From: Heliocidaris erythrogramma
Lineage: Eukaryota > Echinodermata > Echinoidea > Camarodonta > Echinometridae
DNA length: 64,000 nt
Reading direction: 5' to 3'
Assembly: GCA_025617745.1 (NCBI GenBank)
Contig: CM046854.1
Span: 57,128,258 to 57,192,257 of the forward strand
Below are positions 28,401-42,200 of this stretch, one piece after another (positions within the stretch are counted from its first letter, which is position 1; every line of letters starts with the position of its first letter). The notes under the pieces are model-generated. The model was not told the origin of the DNA. It ran no database searches and saw only the letters and a list, made by a program, of their open reading frames with translations. A program made the translations under genes and the position numbers.

Positions 28401-30226
28401 ATGATGCTTTATAATCATGATAATCATGATGAATTGATAATTATATGAGTTAATGACCGTAATGATCATGATCATGTGCGTTAAAGGATTAGTTACGGTC
28501 GGACTGGGAAGAAAATGGCTTTGATATTTTTTGATGAATGATGAGTTTGATGAAAAATGATATTGATGGCGATAACTGTTTTGACGATATGGTTATCAAG
28601 ATAATGATATGATGATGATGATCTGATGATATGATAATGATGATATAATTATGATCTTGATAAATTGATATGATTATATGAGTTAATGACGATATGATAT
28701 GATTATGATGTGATTAGATGTGATGATGTGATAGTTCATTTTCATATCATCATGATACATTAATAGTTATTGAAAGATAATTTTTATAATAGCAATTCTA
28801 ATATTGACTATCGTCTAAATGCTAGTACGCTACGCATTTTGAAACGCATTTCACAAGGGGGTTCAAGAACCTTTTCTTTAAAATAAAACTAGTGACATTT
28901 ATTGATTTGATTTGATTTGAATTTATTCAGACATTATAAAAACATGTCTCGGGAAAACCAAAATAGGTTTCAACCCATACAAGTATGTTTCCCGGATATA
29001 TAAACAACAAGTAGATTCAATATATCATTAACATTATTGCACAAAGTATTATTTAAAAGATACGAATGACTACAATGATGATTGCAAGTAAAATCAATGT
29101 AGTATTGCAAGAGTAAAAATACTTTGTTGAGGTATCGAATCTGTGAAATTAACTATGTGGGTTGAGATGGTTATTTAACGCTTTTTTTTTAATGCTAAGT
29201 TTTCATATTGACTACATACTTCGGAAGTTTGTTCCAATCATTCATGGTTTTAGGATCAAATGAGTTCATAAAATGAGTTCATATAATAATCTGTTCTTGC
29301 GAAGGGTATATCCATCTTTAAGTTATGATCGTTTCTTCCAATTCGGTTCGCAGGTGTGAACCTGTCTTTATGTCCTATATCTATTAAATCATTAACAAGC
29401 TTATAATAAAACAAGTCGGAGGTATACTTTCGTCTATTGTCTAATGTATTCATACTTCACTTTTAAAAATCAAGAAAAGCAATATGAACACTTGAACCCG
29501 TTTCCAAAATACATGTATATGAGCAATCATCGATAACCTCTATACTAATTGAGTTTTGCATGATCTTTTTTCACGAAAACCATGTTGGCTATCACATAAA
29601 ATGTTATTATTGTTAAAATGTTGAAATAGGCGTTTACAGACCATTCTTTCTAAAATCTTACATGTAACTGACATTAATGATATTGGCCGGTAATTACTAG
29701 CGTCTTATTTGTTGCCTTTTTCATATATAGGACAAACATTTGCTCTGAGCCAGTCTTCTGGTAAAATGCCGGATGACAAAGACATGTTAAAAAGTTTACA
29801 AAACAGAAGGCGTAATTGGTCTGCTCCTTCTTTTAACAAACGTAGAGATATTTCATCAGGTGCCTGTGCTTTTGAAACGTCTACACAGTATACTTTTCAA
29901 CAATTTTAAAACCTCAGTCTCTGCACATTGAATATCCTTCATAATAGGTGCTTTACTGCATGCTGTATTCAGGTATTGAGAGGCTTACATGTACGTGATC
30001 GTTAAAAGCTTGATTAAATTGTACATTGAAAGCATCAGCCTTTTATCGATCTTCTGTTATATAAGCATACCATTGGCCTTTAAGCATTCAACCGTACTAC
30101 GATCACATTTTGTAGACTTGATAAAACTCCAAAACAATTTCGGGTTATGTTTTAAGCTTTTATACAAATAATTCTTTAAAAAAGACACGTATATAGTTAG
30201 ATTTAGTTTTCTTCTTCCCAGTAAGT

Positions 30227-30263
<37 letters not shown>

Positions 30264-33200
30264 GAGAATGAAAAATTCCCACACCCCCCCCCCCCAAAAA
30301 AAGATCTTGTTTTCAGTTTCGGTTATATCAACTTGCATTTTTTTTAATTCTAAATGATCTAATAATATGAGCGTGTATGCGTGTGTATGTGTGTACTGGC
30401 AATGTGTAACAGTAGACTGTAGACTCTGTGTGTGTGTGTGTGTGTGTGTGACTTTGACTGGGGGTGAAGACTCGCACGTGCTTTTAACTGAAAGAGGTGT
30501 GTAGAGCTCGCCATTTTCGCCAGAAATACTACGTGTGGAGATTGTCGACAAAGTGCCTCTGTACGATCGCGCTGTCAAAATTTCCAAGGGCTACTCGTGC
30601 AGAATTACTTTGACCATGGATATACGTGTACTCGTTATCCATGCTTCGACGAAACTTTTCTAGAAGAAACTAATACTAGTGATCCAAACCTATAATCCCC
30701 TCTAATCCCTGTTACACTCGGCGATGTATCACGCCTCCCCTTCCCCTGGACAGGAAGTTCTTTCAAATCGGGACACTTTGATGGATTATAGACAATAGCT
30801 GCAACACTACCCTAGCCTCATGATATCACCACCCTGCTCTTCCTCGACAGAAAGGTTCTTACAAGTCTGAAATTACTGATGGATTAATGGACCATAATAG
30901 CCAGACATATGCTATAAACACAGTCCGCATATCATATTCAAAGGAACAAATATCATCTCTCTTCTCATCGTCTCATACTTTGCATTTCTGAGTACTTTTG
31001 TTTGTAAAGAAACATTTCAATAAATAATTTCATTTTCTTATCCCCGCTTTTCAGACAAAAATCTGTGTTCGCACTCCCAAATGAACAAAGTTAGATTGTT
31101 ATTAGAAGACAATGGTTCTGCTGAAAAGGAAAATTTTGAGGTTAACCAAATCATTATATGAGTACTTTTTTATGCACTCAAATATTCAAAGTTAGAATTA
31201 ACAAGAAAATATTGTGACGTATAGTTTCGACATTGACATTGACGGAATGTCGGTCACATTTGAAATGTCTTAAAAAATAAATAAATATTAGGTCGGAATA
31301 ATGATTGCGTTCCGACATCAATTTTCTAACATTTTCTCAACACCCTACATTGGCAGTGCACAATGGTGACCCGATATCAGTTTCGAGATGTTTTGGTCTG
31401 AATTGTGACATCCGCCCATCATCAAATTTCTTACCATGCACCCTCGCAATTTTCTCTCTCCCCTGCAGGCGCGGATCCAGGATTTCTTAGGGGGCCCCAA
31501 ATTTTAAATCATGTGAGCTACATATTTCTACAGCAATGGCGACAAATTGCGTATCTGACGCTCGATCTCGGGGGGGGGGGGGGGGGGGGGGCGGGGGTGC
31601 AAAAGCATATAAAGGGCTTTCACTTCATTTAAAGTCCATACAGTTCATATTATAATGACTAAAGTTTCTAAATTCCGAAAGAAAATATTTACAATTTGAC
31701 ACCTATGATTTCGAGGGGCTACTTATTCATCTCTTGTTCGGTAATAACTAACGTCTGTTTCTGATGGTGTCATTATGGTCATGTACGCTATAACTTCCTC
31801 GAAATCCGCCCTAAACACTGAGTTTCGTGAATTCTTATTAGCATACGTCGGCTCTTGCAGGAAGCCAGAAGCCTTACTAAGGGCTCATTACTGTGGCAAA
31901 TCATTACTCCTCGGCGACAGTCGGCGAAGATATCAAACAGTAATGTATCTGAAAAGACTGAAATGGCATATACTGTAAATCAAATTTCAAAAGGAACAGC
32001 ACTGATATTTTTTGTGCAAACCAGTCATTAATTGTCGCACGAGATAATAAAGACAATATCGGACACAGTATGGTATTATTAAAAAAATAGACTTTATTGA
32101 TATTATAGTCCTAATTGATATGCTCTATATGCATGATATCTATTAAGGAAATCGCACCTGAAATTGCATCATGTGCACTATAAGTTCCAAACACTTTCTT
32201 TCATATAAGTACAAAAAAGTTCCACTGGCTAGTATGCTGTATGCATACTATTTCATAAGAGATATGACGCTCTCACTTGATTTGATACGCCTTTATTGAA
32301 CGATGTTCCAGATGACAGCTAATAGCTGATACATGATGAATTATAAAAGCTTAATATACATAGGACAAGAATGATAAAAGATACACAGCAAAAGCAATAT
32401 GCCTTGTAATCCAGCCAAAAGTGGGAGTTATAAGGCTGAGGGAGACTCAGAGAACCCTAGATCGAGTGTGAGGCACGTCTTTTAGATGGTGATATTAAAG
32501 GTCGGTCCCAGACGTAAATAATCATATCTGATTGATACACGTGACACGTCTGTAAAAAAAACAATTCAACATTTCAAAATAGATAAATAAACAATGTGAG
32601 GTCATTCAACTGCATCAAACGACTAGGAAGATAATGTGATTAAATTTTGAAGTAGGTAAAAACTGAAGGGTCACAGAGGCCAAGTTATTATGAAATTATA
32701 TCGCGATATCTTCAAAAGAAAAAAAAAGGGCGGAGGCATAATTTAATAGGCAGTCGCATTTATCTTGTTGATATATACTATACAAAGAACTAGGCGTTGT
32801 GGCGTGCGCCTGTAATCCAGCAAATAGTGAAGGTTATAAACCGATTCGACTCGGAGGACATTGTACCAGGGAAAAAATTACACGAGGGCTAAAGGCAATT
32901 CCCCCCCCCCCCAAAAAAAAAAAAAAAAATGTAAACAAAGAAATAGCCCTTGCAAGTTGCAAAAGAGCCCCCATAAATTGCTATTAGGTTCAATACAATA
33001 TGTTTGTTTAGTGCGGTCTTACAAAGTTACATTTTATAACATACCATTTTCTTAACACACAATCAAAATGAAAGACATACCGATATTACCGGTATAGGCA
33101 TTTCATCAGAAATATAAGATTATACGTACCGTTTCGTCTGAAACCCGTTCCTGGATGGATTAAATGCTTGAAATTTCTTTTTCAACGCCTGTCACTTGAT

Positions 33201-36200
33201 GAAGCGCCCACGTGACGTAAACCGACCGTCGTCTACAGAGTCACCCCAGCCCGATAATGAAGTGAAAAGTATGGAAGTGTATCCTACTATACCGGACACT
33301 TTTCAGTAATTCAGTCATATCAAACAAAATATTTATCAAACTCACCCAATGAATAGACAACATCCTACAGAAAATAAAGAATTAGATGTAAAGTTGCAAA
33401 TCCAAACCAATGTTCGATACGATAAACATTCGATTGCACCCCTGTCCCCCTTTTTTTGTTCTTTCTCTGTTTTATCACTTTTCTCTCAGACTCCTTTTCT
33501 TTTTCATTTCCCTTTCCTTTCTCTCTCTCTCTCCCATCTGAACCAGCGTACCTTGTTCGAGGGAAAACCCGATCTTCCATTCTTCTCCCCTTTTCTTTCC
33601 TTCTTTTTATTTTATTTCCTTCTTTCTCTTTTCTTTCCACCCCTTTCCCGTCTCTCTCTCTCTCTCTCTCTCTCTATCGTTTTGGTGGTGGGGGGATTTT
33701 TCCCCTTATAGAAATATCTTTATTAAAAATTGCTTTTGACTTTGCAATACTTTATAAACACATTAATAACAACAAAAAAATGCACATAATAGAATTGACA
33801 CACAAACCATTTTAGTTATACAGCACATATAGCAAAACTAGTTTACAGCAAAATTATGTTCACCCATCTGTTATCAAATGAGATGAAATTGTTATTCTTA
33901 AATTTTAACATATAGATATTCAGAATGATATTGCCTTTGATAAGCATTTAAATTACTGTATTGATAGTAAGCTTCTTCTTTTTTTCATTTCCAGGAAACT
34001 TACATCCCTTCTGTTCTTTTCTTATTCCTCCGCGTTTTCCTTCCCTTTTTCTTTTTCTACTCCCTCTTTTTTCCCCTTTCTCTCATCTATCCCTTTTTCT
34101 TCCTTTTCCCTTTTTATTGGGGGGGGGGGGGGGGGGGGTGGAACCATGGAAGGCCCTTTCGGCGCCCGGCATCCTTCCCATTTTCATTTTATCTTTCTAT
34201 TTTATTCCTTTTCTCTCCTCTCCCCCTTTCCCTTCTTTTCCTTCTCTCTTTCCCTCTTTGTTCTTTCTAATTTCCTTCCTGCTCGCTCTCTTCCTCTCTC
34301 TCTCTCTTTGCGAGGGGGGGGGGGGGGGGGGAGGGGAAGCAACAGACCCCCTTTGCAAGGGGGCCTGGGAGGCAAGGCCCTTTCAGTCCCTGGACTCTCC
34401 CCCTTTTTCTTCCTCTTTCATTTCATTTTTTTCTTTTCCCATTCTCTCCTCTTTCCCTTCCCCTTCCTTCCCTCTTTTTGGCCGGGAGGGGGAGGGGGAG
34501 GGGGAGGTCCTTTCGGTCCCCCGGCCTCCGCGATTCTTCCTCTTTTAATTTTTTTCTTCCTTTTTCACTTCCCTCTCCTCCCTCCCTTTCTCTTCTTTTC
34601 CTTCTCTCCCTCTTTTTTCTTCTTTCTACTTTCCTTCCTGCTCTCTCTCTCTTTTTATGGGGGGGGGGGGGGGGGAGGCAACAGGCAACACTACACCCTG
34701 GGAGGTAAGGCCCTTTCGGCCCGGACTTTTTTGCCTTCTTTTTTCTTCCCCCCCCCCCCCTTCCTTCACTCTTTTTGGGCGCGGGGGGAGGCAAGACCCT
34801 TTCGGCCCCGGCCTCTTTCTTCCCCTTTCCAAATATTCTTCTTCTTTTCCTTTTCTCTCTTCTCTCCCTTTCCCTTATTTTCCTTCTCTCTTTATCTATT
34901 TCCCTCTTTTTTGGGGCGGGGGGGGGGGGGGGGGGGGGACCCGGGCCCGCTGCTCCCCTTATATTTCAATGTTCACTGATAACAAAATCATAAAGTGGTA
35001 CACAAGGGGGAGGGGAACATTATTACCCACGCCCTCCCCCGACAGACATGACAAGTGAAATAATAATTGACTGATTGTCTGCGTCAATCATGAATCGTTC
35101 AGTTAAAAGAAACTGTAACCATATTTTTTGATTTTGAATAAATTTGCATAATTAATGAATTTCAAAATTGCATATGTTTGTTGACATCAGTGTAACCCAT
35201 TTTCCTATTGATTCTGTTTTTAAGAGATTGTGCTTATAAAACCCAATCAATTTTGGTTATTTTGTGGAATGAAATATAATCTGGTAAAATGCGACATCAG
35301 AAATACATGCATCCAAAAATTGTTCTGACAGAATCATATAAAGAAATACAATTAAGAGTAGAATTGACCTTAAAATGGTCTTGTGGTTGTCATTATCAAC
35401 ATAAACAATACTTGAATGATTCTACGAAATGATTTCACAACTAAAGCTAAAGCAGAGTAGGCCTAAAGGCAAAAAAACTATTCCACGCACTGTTTGTTTT
35501 CTTTAATTATTTTTGTTTGCACACATGTCACCTATAATTAGTCACCTGTGGACAATACAGTCCTTAATGGAGTTGTTATAGCTCATAAGGCCGGGATAAA
35601 ATATTTGAAAGACTTTCATTATTGGACTTAGCTCAGTTTCTACATTTATACAGTTACATTGTGCATGTAGAGGGACTCGGGCAATGAGAGAGAGAGAGAG
35701 AGCTGGGCGCGATGCGAGCGCGATGACGTAATGCCTGCATGGTAACAGTAAATTAACCAGGTTGGCCAATCTTTGACATACCGCCATATTGGATTCGTGC
35801 TCCGCGCCGATTTCCGTTACCTCGTATTTTTTATTTCATTCGTATTTTCACTATTAGTCTACGATTACCTTGCTCAACTTTTGATTTTGTTTTGATGGCT
35901 TCCTTACTGTCTTCTGACAAAATTAGTGTGAAGAATTTACAAGATTTTCTTCGAGAAAGAGATTATTATACCGTAGGATACAACAAGCAGAGACTTGTTA
36001 TCTATCAGAATCAATCAATGGGAAAGTTATTTTGAATATACTTTTTTCTCGTGATCTTATAGGGTTCATAACAAAAGAAATAAGAGATTTAAAAGTTAGT
36101 TACAATATTCTCCAAACGCATTTTGTGGTACTTCGCTTTCGTCAATATTGGCTTCATTTTAGCGGGTGTCGCTGTTACACGTCCCTTAACAGCAGTGTTT

Positions 36201-39200
36201 TCCCATTTTCCGACCTTTGTTTGAACCGTAAGTATGCTCGAAATATTGAAGTATATAAATAGATATCCAAACTTTATTTTAATAATCTGTTCAAATATTA
36301 ATGCAATAAACAGTTCAATAGCGAACAAAGGGTAGTAGTTGCACAGTGAAACACGGTGTACAATAGCAGATTCGCACCACCGGTCACCGTTGTTTGTCCA
36401 ACCCTCCGATTACGTAATCGGGTTTAATTGTCTGTGCATACATTAGTCAGTACGAAACTGGCCTATTGACGTATGAAAGCGCAATAGCCAAATTTAGCTC
36501 TCAGGCCAGCGACACACTGGGTCTCAGACCGTCAACAACGCAACGCTTATATAATGTAGACATGGTTTATTGGATATCTGACGGAATTTCCAAGTACAGC
36601 ACATTTTTATTTCCCAAAGAATCGCAAAATAGATCAACACAAGAACCCCTCTACATGATGAAAATCGAAGCTTCTCGTTCCCATTGCAGTTGTAAAATTA
36701 GGCCTACTGTACTATACTACTAGTAGTATGTAGGCCTAAAGAACTTCAGGCTAGTATTACCGCATAAACAAAATATACGGAGGAAAACTTTCTATTGATG
36801 GCATTAAGAATCTATTTCCAATATATTTTGTAATTTGTTGCTACTTCATTTTAATTAAGGAAGTTTAGAACTCTGTTGAAGAGAAACTTCTCCAAGTCCA
36901 AGTACTAGTTTTTAGGGGAAAAATATAGATCTATACAGAACACCCCTCAACATGAAAATCGACGCTTCTCGACGAAAGTTGATTGCATACTAGTACTGGC
37001 CCAAGTCATGCAGTGTACAATTACTGTGTCATGTTCAGACTGACGATCACCACATAAACAAAATAAATGAAGAAAAGCTTTTTCATGATATGGCAGTAAG
37101 AATCTATTTCGGTCCCGCCCGATAACAAAAATGGACAAGACCTTCCCGCAAAAAGACGAAAATCTGACGCGTCCGGTACCCTCAAAGATCAGTCGTATAA
37201 ACATTTCCAAATCAACCCCCCCCCCCCCCCCCCCCCCCCGACAGTGGTTTTGAAAATCAAGATTTTGTATGCATGTTCATCCGTCTCGTAATGTACATTA
37301 TCACATTCAGGTGACGAGAAACAAAATTCATAAATTACTTGTACTTGTGTTTTATTTCGCTCCGCAAAGCCACCGCCCTTTGATGGTGAAACCGACATTT
37401 TGCGCTATTGTAAACATGTCGATCATTCTGGTCGTGTGAATGGTATATGGTGACCTCTTTTCGTCAGCGCAAGGAGTTATTGGTCAGCGTGCCTCTTCCT
37501 TTCACATCTATGATCTACCGCACACGAATAAAAATGTAATGTCTTATTACTCCACACACGATTATCGATTTTTCTCTCTCTCCTAAATCACGCACTTGTA
37601 AGTTGTATGATATAATCTCGGCTGAGTTCACTTTCTCTCTGCTATAGGAAAACAGTCTGTGTTTCCGCTCTATTTACTGCAGTTTTAAAATAAAAATCAT
37701 AACTGGCAAACTGCCTCTTGTAAAATTAACGCCCTGACAATTCTTTCTCTCCTTCTAAATCACGTACATGTATCAAAATGTCGAAAGTTCTTCTTAATTC
37801 TGTTTTGAAAGCTAAATTTCATTTCTGTATACTCTTTCCTTTTTACTGGATTAAAAGCGATGGGAACAAAAAAGGCTAATGAGGGTATTATTTACCCTGC
37901 TCTAATTTTTTTTAATGTGTATCTATGGATTTCTGAAAGCTAAATTTCTTTTCTTTTCCCCATGTCTGCATGTTACGGAGGTATAGAATCCGCCCCTAAT
38001 GCTATGGTCAGACGGACAGATACGCGCGATACGCATGTCTGCGGATGTGCATCCGTAAAAATCCGTAGAAATCCGCAGCAATCCGTATCATGCGTATCAT
38101 CCGTAAGTGCATCCGTAAAAATCCGTGGGAGTGCGCAGGAATCGAGGTCTTCCGCGAAAAAGTTTTGAAAATCTCAAAATTATTTTAAATTTCCCGCGCA
38201 AGGTCTTTTGCGCAGAATTTAGGTAGAATTTGCGTATTGTTCCGTATCATGCGTATTGATCCGTATCTTTGCGTATTTTTGCGTAAAACGTCCGTATCCA
38301 TCCGTAACCTAATCCGCAGGATCCGCAGACATACGCAGATCCGCAGCGTGAATTTTGAAAATCTCAAAATTCTGAAAATTTTCATTTTGAAAATCTCAAA
38401 ATTCTGCTGCGGATGAAATATACGTAAGCATCCGCAAAATATACGTTATCCATACATAAACTACGTAACTCATACGTATCGTCCGTAAGTCATCCGTAAG
38501 TCGTCCGTGACATGTGTCAGCGGTTGGCAGCGGATGGGCTCATCAACAGGTTTTACCCGTAACATCCGTAATTCATACGTAACATCCGTAACTAATCCGT
38601 ATCGTCCGCAGAATATAGGTAACTTTTGCTCAAATTTGCGTTATTTGGGGGTAAAAATTACGCATTTTCATTATCCAAATATACGCAGGCATCCGCAGGT
38701 CCGTAACATGGCCGTGTGACTGTAGCATTAACGAAGCACCTCCTCAGGCCCCTGCACGAGACGATTATTGATTTTTTTCCCCCCTCTCTCTCCCTATGTC
38801 CTTCTAAATCACGCGTTTGTTTTATAATCTCGACACATGTCCATTTGTTTCTGGTAATAAAGCTAACTTTCTTTTCTTTTCGGCTGTAATAAGAGTTACA
38901 TAATTGAAACGTATCATCTTGAGTTAAACGGCGGGACGAAGATAAACTGAGCTCGAATGTCAACGCTTCTCTCCGCTCTATAGTTTACTCGAGGTTAGAA
39001 AAAAAAAATCATGCACTTGTTTCATAATCTCGAAAAAGATCCTTTTCTTTCTGGTAAAAATGCTGACTTCCTTTCTTTTCGGTTGTTTACAGAATTGGAC
39101 TCTTATCATCATCATGCTAAACAGCGGGATGAAGATAAACTGTGTCTCAGCTTGAAAGTCATCGTCTCTCTCCGATTTATTAAATGGAGCTTTAAAAAAC

Positions 39201-42200
39201 AATTCTCTCTCCAAAATCACACACCTATATCATAATTTCGAACGTTCTTCATAATTTTGTTTTGAAAGCTTACATTTACTCTCTGTGAGGACATTTGAAG
39301 AGCAATCCTTTTTAGGGGACATATCTAGTAAACGAACGTATCAAGAGTAAGAAAGTTCAGAAATTATTTTTGTTTACCCTTTCCCATTCAGAATTCCAGC
39401 TCCCCTTTACACAATAGACGTGTGTCACCTTTTCATGCCATGGTCATTAATCTATCAATGGGTTCCGATTTCTAAGAACTTCTTGTCATAAATTGGAAGG
39501 CAGGGGTTTGACCAAGGAGTTACTCCTTGGTTTGACACGTCAAGGAGGGGAGTGTAGATACTGAAAAGAAAAGATCGTTTTTGTTGTAAATAATGATCAA
39601 TAAACCATCAATGGACCTCCCGCTTTAAGAACCTCCTGTCTTTTTGAGGCGCGGGGGAGGTGGTACATAGTGAAAAGTTGTACTTTCTATAGCGCCTTTC
39701 ACCAAAATGCATTCCCTATGAGGGATATTTTTTAAATTATTTTTAATTAGGCTTTTTTCTCTCACTTCCCCCGCTCTCGCTCTCGCTTTTTTTTAGTTGG
39801 CGTTGGCGACCACCCCCACCGCACCCCCTGGCTGCGCGCCTGGTGATGATCTAAAACAACAGAGATGTCGCTCGTTTTTATCATATTAGTTAGTTACATA
39901 GTGAAATTGAAATGACAAGAAGTTTTCTCTTACTTTTATCTCCAAATATTTCTTAAGCAACATAGTGGTCGCGGCTTGAATTTTATAGTAGGTGTAATAG
40001 TATTTCAGAAAATTCGTTTTATAACTCATCAGGTTTGTAATTCCGAAATACAAATTTTCCATAGCGAGGGGGTTCACAATTCCAAATATGTGACGTATTT
40101 CTGTGAAGATCCGTTATTTAGAAGGTTTTTTAGGTATATTTCGAAAATGATGTAGGCTACATGTAGGATTCGTAATTACGAAAATGTAATGGAGCCCTAT
40201 GACTATGTGAATTTTAGGAATAATTTAAGAACCTTCAGAAATATAAATTTTTCATTCCCGGAATTAGAACTAAGACGCAAAATACATTTATCGAATCGAA
40301 AATTGATTTGGCGCGTAACTAATGGATAATATTCAACCCAAACAAAACATGAAGTGGATGAAGTATACAACGCAAAATATTTATATCGAATAGAAAATTG
40401 GTTCGGCGCATAAATTACAAAGAATCTACTGACCAAATGAAACAACAAATAAATTAGAACTAAGACGCAAAATACATTTATCGAATCGAAAATTGATTTG
40501 GCGCGTAACTAATGGATAATATTCAACCCAAACAAAACATGAAGTGGATGAAGTATACAACGCAAAATATTTATATCGAATAGAAAATTGGTTCGGCGCA
40601 TAAATTACAAAGAATCTACTGACCAAATGAAACAACAAATAAATTAGAACTAAGACGCAAAATACATTTATCGAATCGAAAATTGATTTGGCGCGTAACT
40701 AATGGATAATATTCAATCCAAACAAAACATGAAGTGGATGAAGTATACAACGCAAAATATTTATATCGAATAGAAAATTGGTTCGGCGCATAAATTACAA
40801 AGAATCTACTGACCAAATGAAACAACAAATACATTAGAACCAAGACGCAAAATACATTTATCGACTTGAAAATTCGTTTGGCGCATAAATTACAAAGAAT
40901 CTACTGACCAAATGAAACAACAAATAAATTAGAACTAAAACGCAAAATACATTTATCGAATCGAAAATTGATTTGGCGCGTAACTAATGGATAATATCCA
41001 ACCCAAACAAAAAATGAAGTGGATGAAGTATACAACGCAAAATATTTATATCGAATAGAAAATTGGTTCGGCGCATAAATTACAAAGAATCTACTGACCA
41101 AATGAAACAACAAATAAATTAGAACTAAGACGCAAAATACATTTATCGAATCGAAAATTGATTTGGCGCGTAACTAATGGATAATATTCAACCCAAACAA
41201 AACATGAAGTGGATGAAGTATACAACGCAAAATATTTATATCGAATAGAAAATTGGTTCGGCGCATAAATTACAAAGAATCTACTGACCAAATGAAACAA
41301 CAAATAAATTAGAACTAAGACGCAAAATACATTTATCGAATCGAAAATTGATTTGGCGCGTAACTAATGGATAATATTCAACCCAAACAAAACATGAAGT
41401 GGATGAAGTATACAACGCAAAATATTTATATCGAATAGAAAATTGGTTCGGCGCATAAATTACAAAGAATCTACTGACCAAATGAAACAACAAATACATT
41501 AGAACCAAGACGCAAAATACATTTATCGACTTGAAAATTCGTTTGGCGCATAAATTACAAAGAATCTACTGACCAAATGAAACAACAAATAAATTAGAAC
41601 TAAAACGCAAAATACATTTATCGAATCGAAAATTGATTTGGCGCGTAACTAATGGATAATATTCAACCCAAACAAAAAATGAAGTGGATGAAGTATACAA
41701 CGCAAAATATTTATATCGAATAGAAAATTGGTTTGGCGCATAAATTACAAAGAATCTACTGACCAAATGAAACAACAAATAAATTAGAACTAAGACGCAA
41801 AATACATTTATCGACTTGAAAATTGGTTCGGCGCATAAATTACAAAGATTCTACCGACCATTATGAAACAACAAATAAATTAGAACTAAGACGCAAAATA
41901 CATTTATCGAATCGAAAATTGATTTGGCGCTTAGTTCAGGGATAATATACAACCCAAATAAAACATCAAATGGATGAAGTATACAACGCAAAATATTTAT
42001 ATCGAATAGAAAATTAGTTCGGCGCACACGACGTACATGTACACTTTACACGATCACGGCAGATAATCCCTCGCTTACTCTGAGCATGGAGCTACAACGC
42101 TCTGAGGTTCGGACGCACACGATTACCCCAGATAATCCTAGTTTATTGCTTACACGAAGACACGCTGGGTACATCAACCTCAGACACGGTTTTGAAATTG

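Noticed and set aside
33349-35058. Several long plus- and minus-strand frames of up to 277 codons
   Set aside because: They are translations of the pyrimidine and G-run array; Ser/Phe/Leu/Pro/Gly runs with no conserved motif.
31465-39842. CAGGCGCGGATCCAGGA and an inverted CAGGCGCGCAGCCAGGG as ends of an 8.4-kb element
   Set aside because: The match is 14 of 17, the flanks show no shared 8-bp duplication, and such ends are common on separate short hAT-type MITEs.
40203-41778. Seven similar minus-strand frames of 70-81 codons, as if a gene family
   Set aside because: They fall on the 190-bp satellite unit and its period is not a multiple of three; repetition comes from the satellite, not from selection on a protein.
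40264-42028. CRISPR-like regular array
   Set aside because: Units are contiguous without unique spacers and the DNA is eukaryotic; it is a satellite.
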